A stretch of DNA of 64,000 nucleotides from Rutidosis leptorrhynchoides (GCF_046630445.1 NC_092340.1:366939001-367003000); one strand, 5' to 3'. Counted from the stretch's first letter, positions 25,331 to 38,600 are shown. Notes: generated by a model from the letters alone, not told the origin. Program-made: numbers and translations.

Positions 25331-25699
25331 TGTTATAATTCAGTAGGCTTATAACTACCTTTAGTGGTTTGATTCTTGATGTTATAATTCAGTAGGCTTA
25401 TAACTACCTTTAGTGGTTTGATTCTTGATGTTATAATTCAGTAGGCTTATAACTACCTTTAGTGGTTTGATTCTTGATTTAGAATAATAATAATGAAGTG
25501 TAAGAACAAAGATGATAATGGAGAGAAAGAAAGAAACACTTTGTAAGTGTGAGAAATGGTGCCATTTTAATGCTTGCATTCATGAGTATTTATAGCCTAA
25601 AATCTCAATATAAAAATACATACTTTGTGTACCAAAATTGACTATATGTATACACCAAAATTGACTATCCATATCTATATTATTATTATTATTATAACA
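25331..25699 (-). repeat. 5' LTR of element E
   Basis: 369 bp, identical by eye to the 3' LTR. On the minus strand the adjoining interior reads CGTTATCAGCACG. This is not the usual tRNA-iMet match found in A, D and G, so E's primer probably differs. Confidence 0.92.
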
Positions 25700-26400
25700 A
25701 AAACCATGTTTTCTATCAAGAGAAATTGTTGGTAATAAAAAAAGGTTTTGATTTAACAATTGACTTCAGATGGGCCAGCTTTCTTTAAAAGACGATGGCC
25801 GAAAATTTGTTTTAAAGGATAAATGTAGATGGGCTTATGGAATTGGTATTTGTGTTAAGTTAAAGAGAACTTGGCCTTGGGTTCAATGTATAAATTATGT
25901 TGGGTTTAGAATTTAATTTAATGTTAATGGGCTTGGGTAAACATGGGTTTGGACTTGGAACTAGGTCATTGAGTTAAACGTCATGAGGGTGGTTCAATGG
26001 TTTAATAAAGGGTTCAAATTAATGGGTGGTTCAAAGTGGTCACCTGGTTCAAACAGTTCAAAGAGATAAGGAGTCAACATGAATTTGGTTAATTACTAAG
26101 TCTAGGTTCATCCCTTGTATTTTGTTGGGTGTAAGGGGACAAAGTAAACAAAATTCACGTGAGTCCCTGTGATCTTTAAATCTCAGCCAAGTTGGTAAAA
26201 GTTCTCAGTAATTACGATATTGCCACCCGATTTTCTTATGTTACTGTACTTCTTCTTCCCCGTATTTTTTTTATTAATTTTTTTTTCGAGCAACAGGGAT
26301 TTCGAGCAGATTAGAAATTTTCGAGCAGCAAGATGGATTTCCAAGGAATTACTAGGATTTCGAGCAGGTTTCAGCTGGGAATACAACAAGTTCTCATTCA

Positions 26401-26437
<37 letters not shown>
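26401..26437. repeat. Poly-A run
   Basis: About 37 consecutive A on the plus strand, in the leader of D. No adjacent SINE or LINE body was recognised. Confidence 0.85.
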
Positions 26438-26441
<4 letters not shown>

Positions 26442-27219
26442 GAACACCAAAAATTGATTTTTCAAAGCAAGCACTTTTAAGTGATGATGTAAACATGAAA
26501 AATGCTTAGAATCATCTCATGAATACTCGAAACATCAGATTGGCCGAAAACATCCAAAATCGTTCCAATTAAAATTTTCACCTTTTCAGCAACAAAACCA
26601 TAGATCTGAAAATTCATGAATTTGATGTTGTTTTAATTCGATTTGTAGTTTCAGATAGCTCAATAAAACATCAACGAACACAAATCCATGCTCAATTTGA
26701 TCTCAAGATCACTAAAATGGTCTATGGACCAAAATGGGTTACGTTTTTGATGAACAAAAAGGAACTCATATCTGAACTGATTTTGAGATGTTGTTGATGA
26801 TTCAATGATCACTGTAGGTTCGTTTAACGTAGTCGAAAACAGATTTGTTCTCAGTTTTGGATGAGAATCATCAATTGATGATTTGGTATCTTAATTTGAA
26901 GACAGTTGCAGATTTGAAAACAGTTTTCTGTGTTTTCTTTTTTTTTTTTTTTTTAAATTTACATTTAATTCTCTAGATCTGAAAATAGATATGCAAATAA
27001 TATGAAATCAAATATGAAAATGTCTTGTGTTTGATTTTATGGTTTTAAGAAACAAAATCTGACTTTTGTTTTCAAGAAAAAAACATCAGACGAAAATCTT
27101 TGAAAATTTTTAACAATTATAAGAACAATAGGTAAGCTGTCTAGATCCAAACAAAACTGGGTAAACACCTTGCGACAAGGATCTACTACACCAGTGTATA
27201 GTCCCACTCTGATACCAAT

Positions 27220-27528
27220 TGTTAGTCCACAATTAGGGTGTTCGATCTGTTCTTGATAGTGTTAGTGGGTTTTGAGAGTGTTTCTTGTAGTGAGATGCTA
27301 GTGAGAGAAAGTAAAGAGATATTAATGACTAGCTTCATTACAATGGTGGGGAGCTTGCTTTATATAGTAGCAAACTCTCAAGTTACAAACACATGGTAAA
27401 TACTAAGTTACCGTGGTAAATAGCCTAATCTAGACTATTACAATAATAAGAGTAAAACGCACACGCCGCTAGATTGATACAAGACAATAACCACACGACA
27501 TTAAATATTACAATAAATATTGTCAACA
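27220..27528 (-). repeat. 5' LTR of element D
   Basis: 309 bp with TG/CA termini. The primer site (minus TGGTATCAGAG, 27217-27207) lies two bases inside. The start TGTTGACAATA and end GGACTAACA resemble common plant Ty1/copia LTRs. Confidence 0.8.
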
Positions 27529-28079
27529 TGTTGCATGTATGTTAAAACAGGGGTACTTATTATATATACGTTAAAGTTTAGTTACCAGGGTGCTCAATTT
27601 CGTAGAATATTTTGATAAACGTTTAGGATGAAACAACTGAAATCTTGTGGTCCACCTTTATATACAGATTATGCGCAACATTAAAACTATGAACTCACCA
27701 ACCTTTGTGTTGACACATTTAAGCATGTTTATTCTCAAGTTCCTAGAAGTCTTCCGCTGTTTGCTTATACGTTATACAAGCTATGTGCATGGAGTCATAC
27801 ATGCTTTATTCGAGAAAACTTTGCATTCACAAAATCATCACCATGTATCTTATTTTGACTGCATTGTCAACGGTGTTATTATTATAAACTATTATTTACG
27901 GTGATGGTCTATATGTAGAAATCATCAGATGTCAAAAACCTTGGAATTAAATATTCATTTATGGTGTACCTTTTCAAAAGAATGCAATGTTTACAAAACG
28001 TATCATGTAGAGGTCAAAACCTCACTATGAAATCATTGAATGATGTATTGGTCCAAATGGATTTGGACGGGTCATCACA
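27529..28079 (+). mobile_element. Element F: 3' end of an old long-LTR element
   Basis: It shares words with the end of the LTR of C (AACTCACCAACCTTT, AAGCATGTTTATTCTCA, CTTCCGCTG) and ends GGGTCATCACA at 28079. Its left side is lost at the insertion of D. It is the oldest layer of the nest visible here, and only part of one LTR is present. Confidence 0.65.
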
Positions 28080-28733
28080 TTGGCAAAAGTGTATGAAAAA
28101 TTGTAGGGAAAAAGAAGGGGAAAAAGTCTTTATCGTTTTTTTTTTTTTTTTTGTTGAAGAAAATTAGTTAAAAAAAGGGGCCAACGTCCTTATGCAGTCC
28201 TTTGGTAAAATTTGTAGGAGAGAATGAGAGGGACAATTAAATTTTTTTTTTTTTACTATAGATGAATAGTGCAGTATTACTTGTGGGGACAACTTCCCTC
28301 TGCACAACATACAAGTCATTAAAGCGTAAAATGTGTCGTTATCGGTGAATAGTAGTCAATTTTGTGGATCGGTATGTAGAGTAATGTTCAATTATTTCGT
28401 TTTATTTTTGCTAAGAAAAAAAAAAAAGTTTTGTTGGTAATGAAGGAAACCGAACTTCATACAAATTACACATATGAAAAAAGTTAACCACGCGACCGTT
28501 AAAAACGAAGTTTCAAATTGTCACGCTACGTGGGGCACAACGATTAGAAACGCTACGATGGTTCCACAAGGAAGACGATGACTCACCCGGTGCCACCACA
28601 CCTGTAATAACAAATTCCATTTCCCAACAAACACACCAAAACAAACGCCTATACATACGTTCACACTCTGTATCTATCCATCCAAACCCTAACTCACACA
28701 AACCACACAATAATTTGCTGAAATTAATCAATC
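28080..28733. other. Upstream region of the TBC gene; telobox in the leader
   Basis: Mostly AT-rich with T and A tracts, and no coding signal. AAACCCTAA, a telobox-type motif common in leaders of plant housekeeping genes, lies at 28684-28692, 42 bp before the start codon. The promoter of the TBC gene must lie here or in F. Confidence 0.5.
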
Positions 28734-31216
28734 ATGGTGAATAAACGAGTTCCTGATTGGCTCAATAGCCCTATGTGGTCTTCTCCTACAGTCACCACAT
28801 CTCCGCAGTCAAATTCACAATCTCCACCGCCTCCGGCGTCGTCGTACGACGATTGCAACGGTAGTTATCCTTCTAAATCGTCATCTGTTAGTTCTTCTAA
28901 TTCTTCTGTTAATGAATCTCGGTTTCCGTTGCCGTCGACTGCAAGGACGGAAGTTAGGGTTTCGTCGATTTGTAGCGGCAGTAGTGATTATGAAATTAGC
29001 TCTTCTGCTGAAGATTTTTCACGGCAAACGCAGTTATTACAAGAGGTTAGTCGTTGTGAGTTTATGTAATTAGAAGAGTTATGTGCTTTTGATTTGTGGA
29101 ATTTGAATAATGAATGCTGTAATCAAGTAAATAGCAATTGCTAGGTTTTGGTTAGATGAGTGCCTGTTCATGTTGAATGCTTCAATCAAATAAGAAAATA
29201 GAAAAATTAGAAATAAGGATCGTTAACAGACGCAATGTTTGTTTTGATAAATTTACATGTTTCTTGTGTTTGATGTAGCTCTCGAGGAAGATTATAAACA
29301 TTGGGGAATTGCGGCAGCTTGCTTCATTAGGTATTCCGGATACGTCTGGCATCCGTTCAACTGTATGGAAGGTTTGTAGAAACTTACTATTTTGTGCTTG
29401 GCTATCGAAATCAACCATCGAATATGTAAAATGTTAGTTAAAAAGAGATACTCTGTCAGGCATTATCATATTATCCGTTATCCACCGTATTCATGATTGT
29501 ATTGTGGTCGATGTAGGTTGGATTACTGGTAGTGTATATGTGATAGGCATTACATCATTGTTTTCATTTATGCTTACGAACTTGTGGTTCTTCAATATAT
29601 ACAGTTGTTACTGGGATATCTTCCAATTGATAAGGGGCTTTGGTCATCAGAATTGGCTAAGAATAGGTCTCAGTACAAGTGTTTTAAAGAGGACCTTTTG
29701 AGGAATCCAGTAAGTTTTTTGTTCATTTACATCACATATCGATCTTTAATCCATTTACGATATCGTATGTTGTAATATTTGAAGGCACACTGAACGTAAG
29801 ATATATTTATATCAAGTTATATGATTATTGTTTGATCGATTATTGAGCTTGAACGACTTGCTACTGCTTTATATGTTTCCAAAGTTGCATGTGTTTGTAC
29901 CACTTTCTGGATTCTAATTGTTTTTGTGCTAGTCAGTCAGAAATCACAAGGAAGTTGGAAGATTCTGTATCTGCTAAAAATGGTGATCACACAAATCAGT
30001 CCAGATGTTTACTAGCAAGGTCAAAAATAACTCACGGAGAGCATCCTTTGAGCCTAGGGAAGACTAGTATTTGGAACCAATTCTTTCAGGTATGATTTCA
30101 AATTATAAAGTACGATTTATGTTTCCTAGTTTTTACCTTCTAGTCCATTGCTGAAATCTATTTTCAGATAGGCATACATGTGTTTTTAACCTACAAGGCT
30201 TACGTTTATCCTATAAGATTTTGAATTTATAAGTTTAGTTTGAAGTATTATAGTTTGATTTGCATTCCTTACACGAATATTATCTGTGTATTTGTGTTTA
30301 CGAACATATTCTTTCTGTAAATGTAATATAATTGTGTACAGATCAGATACACAATATCAAAACAGATGAACAATTTCTGGACCCTTGTTTAAATTTATAC
30401 CATTTACCCAGTTTCTTAGGCGCCGTTATACACATATTTAGATCTGGTAGAACAAGATGAACTTGCATCTATCGACACAAATCCCCTGTTGAATTTGGTT
30501 GGATCACTTTATTTTAAAGCCACTTTCTTCATATACATGCATGCTTTTGTTTTGATTTATTATGCTTTTAAAGCTATTAATTTTTCTATTTGTAGGATTC
30601 TGAGATCATTGAACAGATAGAGCGTGATGTGATACGCACTCATCCAGACATACATTTTTTCTCGGGTGACTCTGCTTTTGCAAAAGCTAATCAGGTACCA
30701 TATTGTACTTGTCCTGATTGATTTTTTCACTCCTTTTCAATACACACCTTACATATATTTAACAATTGAAATGATGCAATCATGAGGTATACGGGCTTTA
30801 ACTCCAACAAATGGTTGCTTTCAGGACTCTTTAAGAAATATACTGATCATATTTGCAAAGCTGAACCCAGGGATAAAATATGTACAGGGGATGAATGAAA
30901 TTTTGGCCCCCTTGTTCTACGTGTTCAAAAATGACCCCAATGACGATTATGCGGTAAGTAAATAACGCTATTGCTAATACTTATATGAAACATTGAAACG
31001 TCAGTTTGAATGGTAATTAAACATTGATTGTCATTACAACAACAACAACAACAGTACCCAATACCACTTGAGTGGTGTATGGGGGAGGTGAGATGTAGAC
31101 AATCCTTCCTTTATCCGAGAATAACAACAAGTCATTTCTCCACCCAGAAAAGTAGAGGAAGTCATCCCTCTCTTTATTCGGCGGATAAAGAGATTGCTTC
31201 CGAGTGGACCTCCGGC

Positions 31217-31287
<71 letters not shown>

Positions 31288-32285
31288 ATACATAAAAATT
31301 GAGACGCCATGAAAATGGTAGAAAAGGTGGAATTGCCTGGCTATTTTTTTACCGATGTTATATACTTATATTATATCTGATATCTGATTTGAACTTGTAC
31401 AGGCTAATGCAGAAGCAGATGCATTCTTCTGCTTTTCGGAGTTATTAAGTGATTTTCGAGATAATTTCTGTCAACAACTTGATAATAGTATTGTTGGCAT
31501 CCGTTCGACAATTTCAAGGCTGTCACAGCTTTTAAAACAACACGACGAAGAGTTATGGCGTCATCTTGAGATCACAACAAAAGTAAGTAAAAAATCTCAA
31601 TGGCCAAGTTTAAGGATCTTTTTCAGTTGGCATCTGCAACCTTTTTTACATCCTAATCTCGATCACATAATATCTATATCTGACAAATATGCCCTTGTAC
31701 TTACAGGTCAACCCTCAGTTCTATGCATTTAGATGGATTACACTCTTATTGACTCAGGAATTTATCTTCGATGATTGTCTTCAGATATGGGATATGATTT
31801 TAAGCAGTTCTGAGGGTCCTCAAGTGAGTCAACCACCTCTTTATTGTCCATTTTTGGTTTTGATAAGAGGAGACAAAACTGATGGGTTGGATAATGGGTC
31901 TGGGTCGAATACTGAAATTTGTCATCTTTAATTATGTTAAGGGCAAAACAAGTAGGGGTGGGTCCAACATTTTGTCCATCTTTTTAACTTTTCTGTGATT
32001 TAGGAGGTTTGAACATTTGACTGCATTTTGGACGAAGTTAAAAGTGTTCCGTTCAACGTTAATCACCTAATATGAATCGACTCGCTATCTATTGTACTAA
32101 CGTTACTATATGGTTTGCAGGAGACTCTGCTTCGGGTTTGCTGTGCAATGCTGATACTTGTTCGGAGGCGTTTACTCGCTGGTGATTTTACAGCTAATCT
32201 AAAGCTACTCCAAAGTTATCCAGCGACAAATGTTAGTCATTTGCTCTATGTTGCCAACAAGCTGCATTCTCATTCAACTCAATGA
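28734..32285 (+). CDS. TBC-domain Rab GTPase-activating protein, TBC1D13-like (450 aa, 9 exons)
   Basis: Exons: 28734-29045, 29279-29371, 29605-29709, 29937-30089, 30596-30694, 30825-30953, 31403-31582, 31707-31823, 32121-32285; all introns are GT-AG and the frame is open throughout. The Ser-rich N-terminus (about residues 10-100) looks disordered. The TBC domain follows from about residue 105. It has both catalytic fingers: the IxxDxxR motif with Arg235 and the YVQG motif with Gln275. TBC proteins speed GTP hydrolysis by Rab GTPases on endomembranes. The sequence agrees well with plant TBC1D13-type proteins as I remember them. The Rab partner cannot be told from sequence. It is convergent with the O-fucosyltransferase gene, 375 bp apart. 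Intron 6 holds a SINE-like insertion. Confidence 0.92.
31036..31290 (-). mobile_element. SINE-like retroposon, copy 1 (in intron 6 of the TBC gene)
   Basis: It starts with (ACA)n, the complement of a TTG tail, shares about 170 bp with the copies at 49.6 and 53.1 kb (GAGGTGAGATGTAGACAATC, CATTTCTCCACCCAG, ACCTCCGGCC), and ends in a long A run and (AAAT)n. The part beyond the A run that the other copies have is absent or not recognisable. No clear target duplication was found. Confidence 0.75.
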
Positions 32286-32660
32286 TTACGTAGTGCTTTT
32301 TTTATACTTTTTCTTTGTTGTATTTTATACAAGTATTGTTTTCTCTGTTTTATTTTGTGTAAATTTACAGCATGTAATGTCAGTTAGCGTAAGCATGCAG
32401 GAAATAGTTTGTCTTGTCTACTTTGTTCACCATAATTTAATACCCAGCTTCAGCAGCTCTAAAATCTAATACATTTGTAGAATGTTGCAATCTCGTGACC
32501 CTTTCGCTTTCATAGATTTTAAAAAAATAAGGACCACTATTCCCATTAGCAACAACAAATGAGCACATGCAATTTTACATAAGAGAACAAATATTTTATA
32601 TTTATAAACTTAGGTAATATATAGACTCTAAACTAGAAAAAGAATCATGATGATGACTGG
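32286..32660. other. Intergenic region between two convergent genes
   Basis: AT-rich. It must hold the 3' untranslated ends of the TBC gene (plus) and the O-fucosyltransferase gene (minus), which may overlap. No open frame of interest. Confidence 0.6.
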
Positions 32661-35600
32661 TTAGCTATCCTCTGCGTTCACATTGGAGTTGTTTGTCACT
32701 TCATGTTCATTATCAGATGGACATCTATCGGCAGGATTTGATGCCGATGTTTGACAGAAGCACTCAGACCAAGAATTCGTGTAAAAAGACTCGGGTGTCA
32801 CCCGCCTATGGGGCCCACCAAAGCTTGTAGTCAGCATCACGCGTCTAACTGCCTCTTCGAACCCAGCAAGGCGTCCTTTTTCCCGGTCTATAAAGATTGG
32901 AGCAAGACCTTTCCTGTCGGGTCGAATTGCAGTGCGGAACCCGTGGTAGAGACGATGGCCTAGAAGGTTATTGGCAAAGTTGCTGGGTCCATCATATGTT
33001 GGCATAAAAATGTCTGATAAGAGACAAACCATGTAATCAACTGCAGAACCAATCAGACCCTGAGTGTTGTCTTTTAACTCATCAGATGCGTCTACAGTAC
33101 TGTGATTTTCGAGCAGTGGAAACATGGATCTGAATGGCTTCATGAACCGCTCGCCACCAAATAATTCACCAGCTGCCAAGTATATTCGAGTGGAATTGTC
33201 AAACCCCATTGCGCATAAGATCAAACCCACCTGTAAAATACAAAAAGGATCATGTGAACTTCACTTTAAAAACATATTCTTGGGCCTTGGATGCTGGTGA
33301 CAAGTTTAACCTACTACCTAGAAATGAGTCAATTTAGGATCTATATAACTCTTACGGGTCAAATGGGTTAACATTAAAACCTCGATGGCTCGATTAAATC
33401 AATAAAATGGGTGAAATGAGTTAAAAATGGCACTCAGTATCACTTATTAAGTTAATATGATTATAATCGATTAGTTATAGATTCATGATATAGATACAAA
33501 TTTGTTGTGGCTATACCAATCCTTGGCCCGATTTGACCTGTACTGAAAATTCCATCTGACCTGAACCCGTTTCCAACTCATTTTGACACCTCTGGTTAGC
33601 TTAGTAATGTAAAACTGGTTATGACAAGCATGATGCATCTTTAATTATTAATATGCTTTATATAATAAGAAATAAGACGTTACCTCTTCGGGAGTTAATG
33701 GACATTTTCCGATAGCCCTCCTTTCACTATAAATAAGCTTTTTCTCGGCAAAGTTTTCCTTTCGATACTTCTTCAAAATCTGTTGCTCTTCAGGGGAGAA
33801 TATATCAAAGCACCTGCAAAAAGTCACAAACATCGAGATACAAGGATCATTGCCATAAATATGTTGCGAATAAAAAAGATAAATATACAAACTGGGGGTG
33901 GCTAGATGAGTGGGTCCGGTACTAGGTAAAATAACTTTCGGGTTAAAACCATCTTTACTGGCCAAAACCCCCCAAGATTGAGCAGGGTTGACATACAAAC
34001 ACTTTTTGTCATTTTTTAAATTTTATATATAACATATATATCACTCCATATATAGTTGATAATTAATGCGATAATATGATTACAAACACAAATATATTCA
34101 ATAATAATCTAAAGGGATAATTTAGATTTTATTGAAAATATAAATATCGAGGGAAAACAATGGGAGGATAAAGTTTTTTTTTTCTTTTCTAATATGCATA
34201 GCATCACCTACCTGTCAGGTAAAAATTTGAAGCTACCTGCTGCTAGAAATGCCCATAATTAAAATAACATCTTTAAATAAAATGATTAGATTGCAACATA
34301 CATTAAACCTAACATAACCCAAATATACTCATTCATAAGTGAAAATTGCCACCTTAAATAGAATGTAAGGTAACTTACCCTGCAAAAGATAACATATCCA
34401 TTTCAAACCGGAGATGTATTGACATGAAATGGCCTTGTGCACGAAGTTTATTAACTATCTTGTGACTTAGCTCCATGATATGTGGCTTAAATACAAGGGC
34501 ATGGTAATTTACCCTGCACCTTAGCCGTTGATATTCAGGGTTATCAATCTCTTCTGCCAGTCTATGAGAGAAAGGGGTGAGATAAATAGCACCATGCTCC
34601 TTCATTTTTTCCAAAGCATGCGTCGTATACCAAACTATAGGGGCATCTCTAGGAGGACGGAGCTACAAAAAGGAAACAAAATGATGAAATTTGGTGTTCA
34701 CTTACTATTGTAAAAACATTAAGTGCATGCTAACTGTAATTTAACATCTACAAACATTTAAACTCTCTGTAATTTCATCTCTCTTAATTGATACAAATTT
34801 ACAAGATACAACGAGGATATTTATAGACCCGAGATACAAGACCTTACTGCCCAATAAATGCAGCAACCCAACTAACTACATTAATTGCACCGTCCCAACT
34901 AACTACATTAATTGCACCGACTACCTACTAACATTAAATGTGTATACGTATGTCTTATGTATTGTAACACTCCCCCTCAAGCTGGAGCATAGATAATGAT
35001 CATGCCCAGCTTGTCACAAAACTGACGGATACAATTTCTAGGTAATGCTTTGGTTAATAAGTCAGCCAACTGTTCATTACTTTTGATATGAGGTGTTTGA
35101 ATAATTCCTTCTTCTAACTTTTCTCGAGTAAAATGACAGTCAACTTCAATATGTTTGGTCCTTTCATGGAAAACGGGGTTGCTTGCAATATGAATGGCTG
35201 CTTTGTTATCACACCACAGATTCATTGGTTCGGACTGAGCAAAACCAATCTCGCTAAGAAGGTTACGAACCCAAATAAGTTCACAAGTTGTATGGGCCAT
35301 GGCTCGATACTCAGATTCCGCACTTGAACGAGATACCACATTTTGTTTCTTACTTTTCCAAGATACAAGATTTCCTCCAACAAAGACACAATAACCAGTT
35401 GTAGACCGTTTAGTTGCAGGATCACCATTATAATCAGCATCAGAAAATCCCTCAATAGCGTGATGACCATGATTCTGGTATAAAAGACCACGACCAGGTG
35501 TACCTTTTAAGTACTTTAAGATATGAGTGACAGCATCCCAATGTGAGGTTCTCGGAGATGACAAGAACTGACTAACAACACTCACCGGGAAAGCAATATC

Positions 35601-38600
35601 AGGACGGGTGAGTGTAAGATAATTTAGCTTGCCAACAATCCTTCTATATTTTTCTGGGTTCATAAGAAGTTCTCCTTCGTCAGTTTTTAACTTTATACTA
35701 GGTATCATTGGTGTTTCACAAGTTTTTGCATTAATCATCCCAGAATCACTGAGCACATCAAGGCAATACTTTCTCTGAGATAAGAAAATACCTCTTTTAT
35801 TTCGAGAGACTTCAATACCGAGAAAATATTTCAAAGGACCAAGGTCCTTCGTTTGAAATTGAGTACTTAAGAATGTTTTTAACTTGTGAATTCCTTCTTT
35901 ATCACTCCCAGTAATTACAATGTCATCCACATAAACAACAAGCAAGATGTACCCAGAGTTTGATGAAGCGAAGAATACGGAGTGATCATATGCACTTCTT
36001 CTTAGGCCAAAGTTTCTAACTACCGCATTGAATTTTCCGAACCAGGCACGAGGAGATTGCTTCAAACCGTAAATTGCTTTTCGTAATTTGCATACTTTAC
36101 CATACTCCCCCTGAGCAACAAACCCAGGTGGTTGCTCCATATAGACTTCTTCTTGCAAATCTCCATGTAAAAAAAGCATTTTTCACATCAAGTTGGTGAA
36201 GTGTCCATTGATATGTAGCAGCTAAAGAAATGAATAATCTGATAGATGTGAGTTTAGCAACAGGAGAAAAGGTCTCAGAATAATCCACCCCATATGTTTG
36301 AGCATATCCCTTAGCAACTAAACGAGCTTTCAACCGTGCCAAAGAACCATCAGGATTAACCTTTACCGTGAAGACCCACTTCAACCGTTGCTTTTGCCGA
36401 AACAGGTAATGACACGTGTCTCTTATCATCAGCCTCCAAATGGGTCATTGATTCTGGTGCCTCGGATCATATGATAGGTAATAACCATCTTTACTCTGAC
36501 TTCAATACACACTCATCGTATGTCACAATTGCAAATGGTACCACCTCCCCTGTTCTTGGTTCCGGCACTATCAACCTAACCCCATCTATATCTTTATCAT
36601 CCGTTTTGTGTCTGCCCAATTTCTCATTTAACCTACTATCCGTCAGCAAACTTACTCGTGACTTAAATTGTGTAGCCTTACTGTTTCCTGACTCTTGTAT
36701 CTTTCAAGATCTCTCGACGAAACAGATTATTGGTAAAGGACGGGTATCTGATGGACTTTACATACTTGAAACTACAACAAAAATTCCCCGGTCATTAGTT
36801 TGCTCAAAGTCATCCTCTCCAAGTAGTAGGTTTCACAGATTCACCATTTGCAATAGTTGAAGATGCAGCATGTGCTGAGAGATTATTCCTCATATTTTGA
36901 GTTTGCAATTTCTTGCAAAATCGTTTAGTATGTCCAAGTTCATGACAATAAAAACACTCCACACCAGAATTAGTGGGTTCTTCCGTTGTTCTATCAGTAT
37001 GGCCTCCTCTTGAACTTCCTCGATAACTTCCTCGATAGCCTCCACGAGACCTCCCTCCTCCTCTAAATCCTCCACGACTGACAAGAGACAAGAGCAATGT
37101 TGTGCTCAGAAACTTGAGGTGTTTTAACATCCTCGTAACGGAGGACACGAGCAAATGTTTCTTGAAGAGAGAGAATTGTAGACTCGTTCAAAAACTGGGA
37201 CTTAATAGCATCATGTTCTGGTCGTAAACCAGTTAGAAAGCTCATGACCGCTACTTGCTCACGTTGTGTCTGCATAGTCTTAATATCAGCACTCAAAGGC
37301 ATCACAGAGTTAAACTCCTCATATGTTTTCTTAAATTCCATAACATAAGCCATTAAAGATCGATCGTGTTGTTCACCGCGATGAAAAGATTTGCACACAT
37401 TAAATATTCTAGAGATATTGCTCTTTCCAGAATATAGAAAATCGAGATACTCCATAAGCTCTTTTACATACTCACAATGATTTACCAACGAAGTAACCGA
37501 TGATTCAATGGAATTCATAATTTGAAGAAAGAGTCTGGCGTCATTTTGTAGCCACAGATCCCGTGTATCATCTTTAGGAGGTTCGGAAGTAAGATGAGAA
37601 GCTTTTCCCATGCTCCTAAGATATACACGGATTGTCTTACTCCATTCAAAAAAGTTAGACCCATTAAATTTATTGTCGGTCAAACGGGCTGCAATAGGAA
37701 TAGTCTCGCTTAAATTACCATCTATTTTCTTTTCATCGCTCATTTTTTTTTCCTGAAATAAAATTAAATTAAAATATAGCTTAAAATAAATATTAAAAGA
37801 TACTGATAAATATACTTTAAGCTATTTGGTAAATAAATAAATATCTATTTCCACTTAGTAGTGGATATAAACCGTACACACTTAGTAGTGGAATATATTA
37901 AGAGAGATATTCACCAAAAAGAGAGAATCCAGACAGAAAGAGAGAACCCTCCAGACAGAAAGAGAGAATCACCAAAAAGAAAAGAAAAACCGACAGAGAG
38001 AATCACGAGCAATCAGAGAAATATTCCGGACAGATGATCGGAATCACGAGACTGATGATCGGAAAAGAGAACCGGCGGTGGAGAGTTATCCACGCGCCCT
38101 CACGCGCCGGCGAGTGGGCGGCGACTGGCGGCGTGTGGGATGGCTTACGGCGGCCGGAAGTTTTTCGTATTTTTCAGATATACAATTCGGGACCTTCTGG
38201 GACGTTTGGCGGGGGTGGTGAGATCTGAAAGTGACTTCGAAATGGTTCAATTTGGAGACATAAGTGATATCGACAATGGGTGGTTATGGTGGTGGTGGTG
38301 ACTTACAGACCAGACTCAAACACTCATAGGTACGCTCTGATACCATGTAATTTAACATCTACAAACATCTAAACTCTGTAATTTCATCTCTCTTAATTGA
38401 TACAAATTTACAAGATACAACGAGGATATTTATAGACCCGAGATACAAGACCTTACTGCCCAATAAATGCAGCAACCCAACTAACTACATTAATTGCACC
38501 GTCCCAACTAACTACATTAATTGCAACGACTACCTACTAACATTAAATGTGTATACGTATGTCTTATGTATTGTAACACTAACCATTAAAAAAATAATAG

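Larger units (their letters stand above)
19768..25699 (-). mobile_element. Element E: very young, apparently whole Ty1/copia retrotransposon
   Basis: Two 369-bp LTRs (19768-20136 and 25331-25699) read as identical by eye, and the 5-bp target duplication AAAAC flanks the element (19763-19767 and 25700-25704). On the minus strand come the 5' LTR, a leader with 27-28 bp tandem repeats, a gag frame (24947-23913), a pol frame (23849-20298), a polypurine tract (AAGGGGGAG, next to 20137) and the 3' LTR. Pol order is protease, integrase, reverse transcriptase, RNase H, which defines Ty1/copia. No break is evident in either long frame. Identical LTRs of this length put the insertion below roughly 0.1 million years. 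It is inserted in element D. Confidence 0.93.
15583..27528 (-). mobile_element. Element D: decayed Ty1/copia-like retrotransposon, interrupted by E and cut by C
   Basis: Read on the minus strand it starts with a 309-bp LTR (27528-27220, TGTTGACAATA...GGACTAACA). A tRNA-iMet-type primer site follows at 27217-27207, then a long leader that element E splits (25700-27219 and 18965-19767). Three coiled-coil-rich blocks follow (18964-15902). The element ends where C begins at 15582; its pol part and second LTR are not in view. The short LTR and its termini suggest Ty1/copia. It is broken in several places. Age cannot be judged from one LTR, but it is older than E and C, which it hosts. Confidence 0.65.
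34735..38578 (-). mobile_element. Element G: broken Ty1/copia retrotransposon in an intron
   Basis: LTRs 34735-34969 and 38346-38578 are flanked by the 5-bp target duplication CTAAC (34730-34734, 38579-38583). On the minus strand the primer site TGGTATCAGAGC (38345-38334) directly follows the 5' LTR, then gag (37743-36810 region, with an RGG-rich stretch and a CCHC knuckle) and parts of pol (36429-34977: reverse transcriptase and RNase H), then a polypurine tract at 34970. The pol part is rearranged, one piece of the protease region reads on the opposite strand, and the integrase is not recognisable. It is broken, with several breaks. The LTRs differ by about two substitutions and one small indel, suggesting about 0.3 million years. 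Confidence 0.92.

Noticed and set aside
31028-31255. Short plus-strand frame ending in poly-Lys
   Set aside because: It is the SINE-like copy 1 read through its A run.
36471-36860. Plus-strand frame that could be taken for a host gene
   Set aside because: Its content is a retrotransposon protease-region piece within element G, between matching LTRs.
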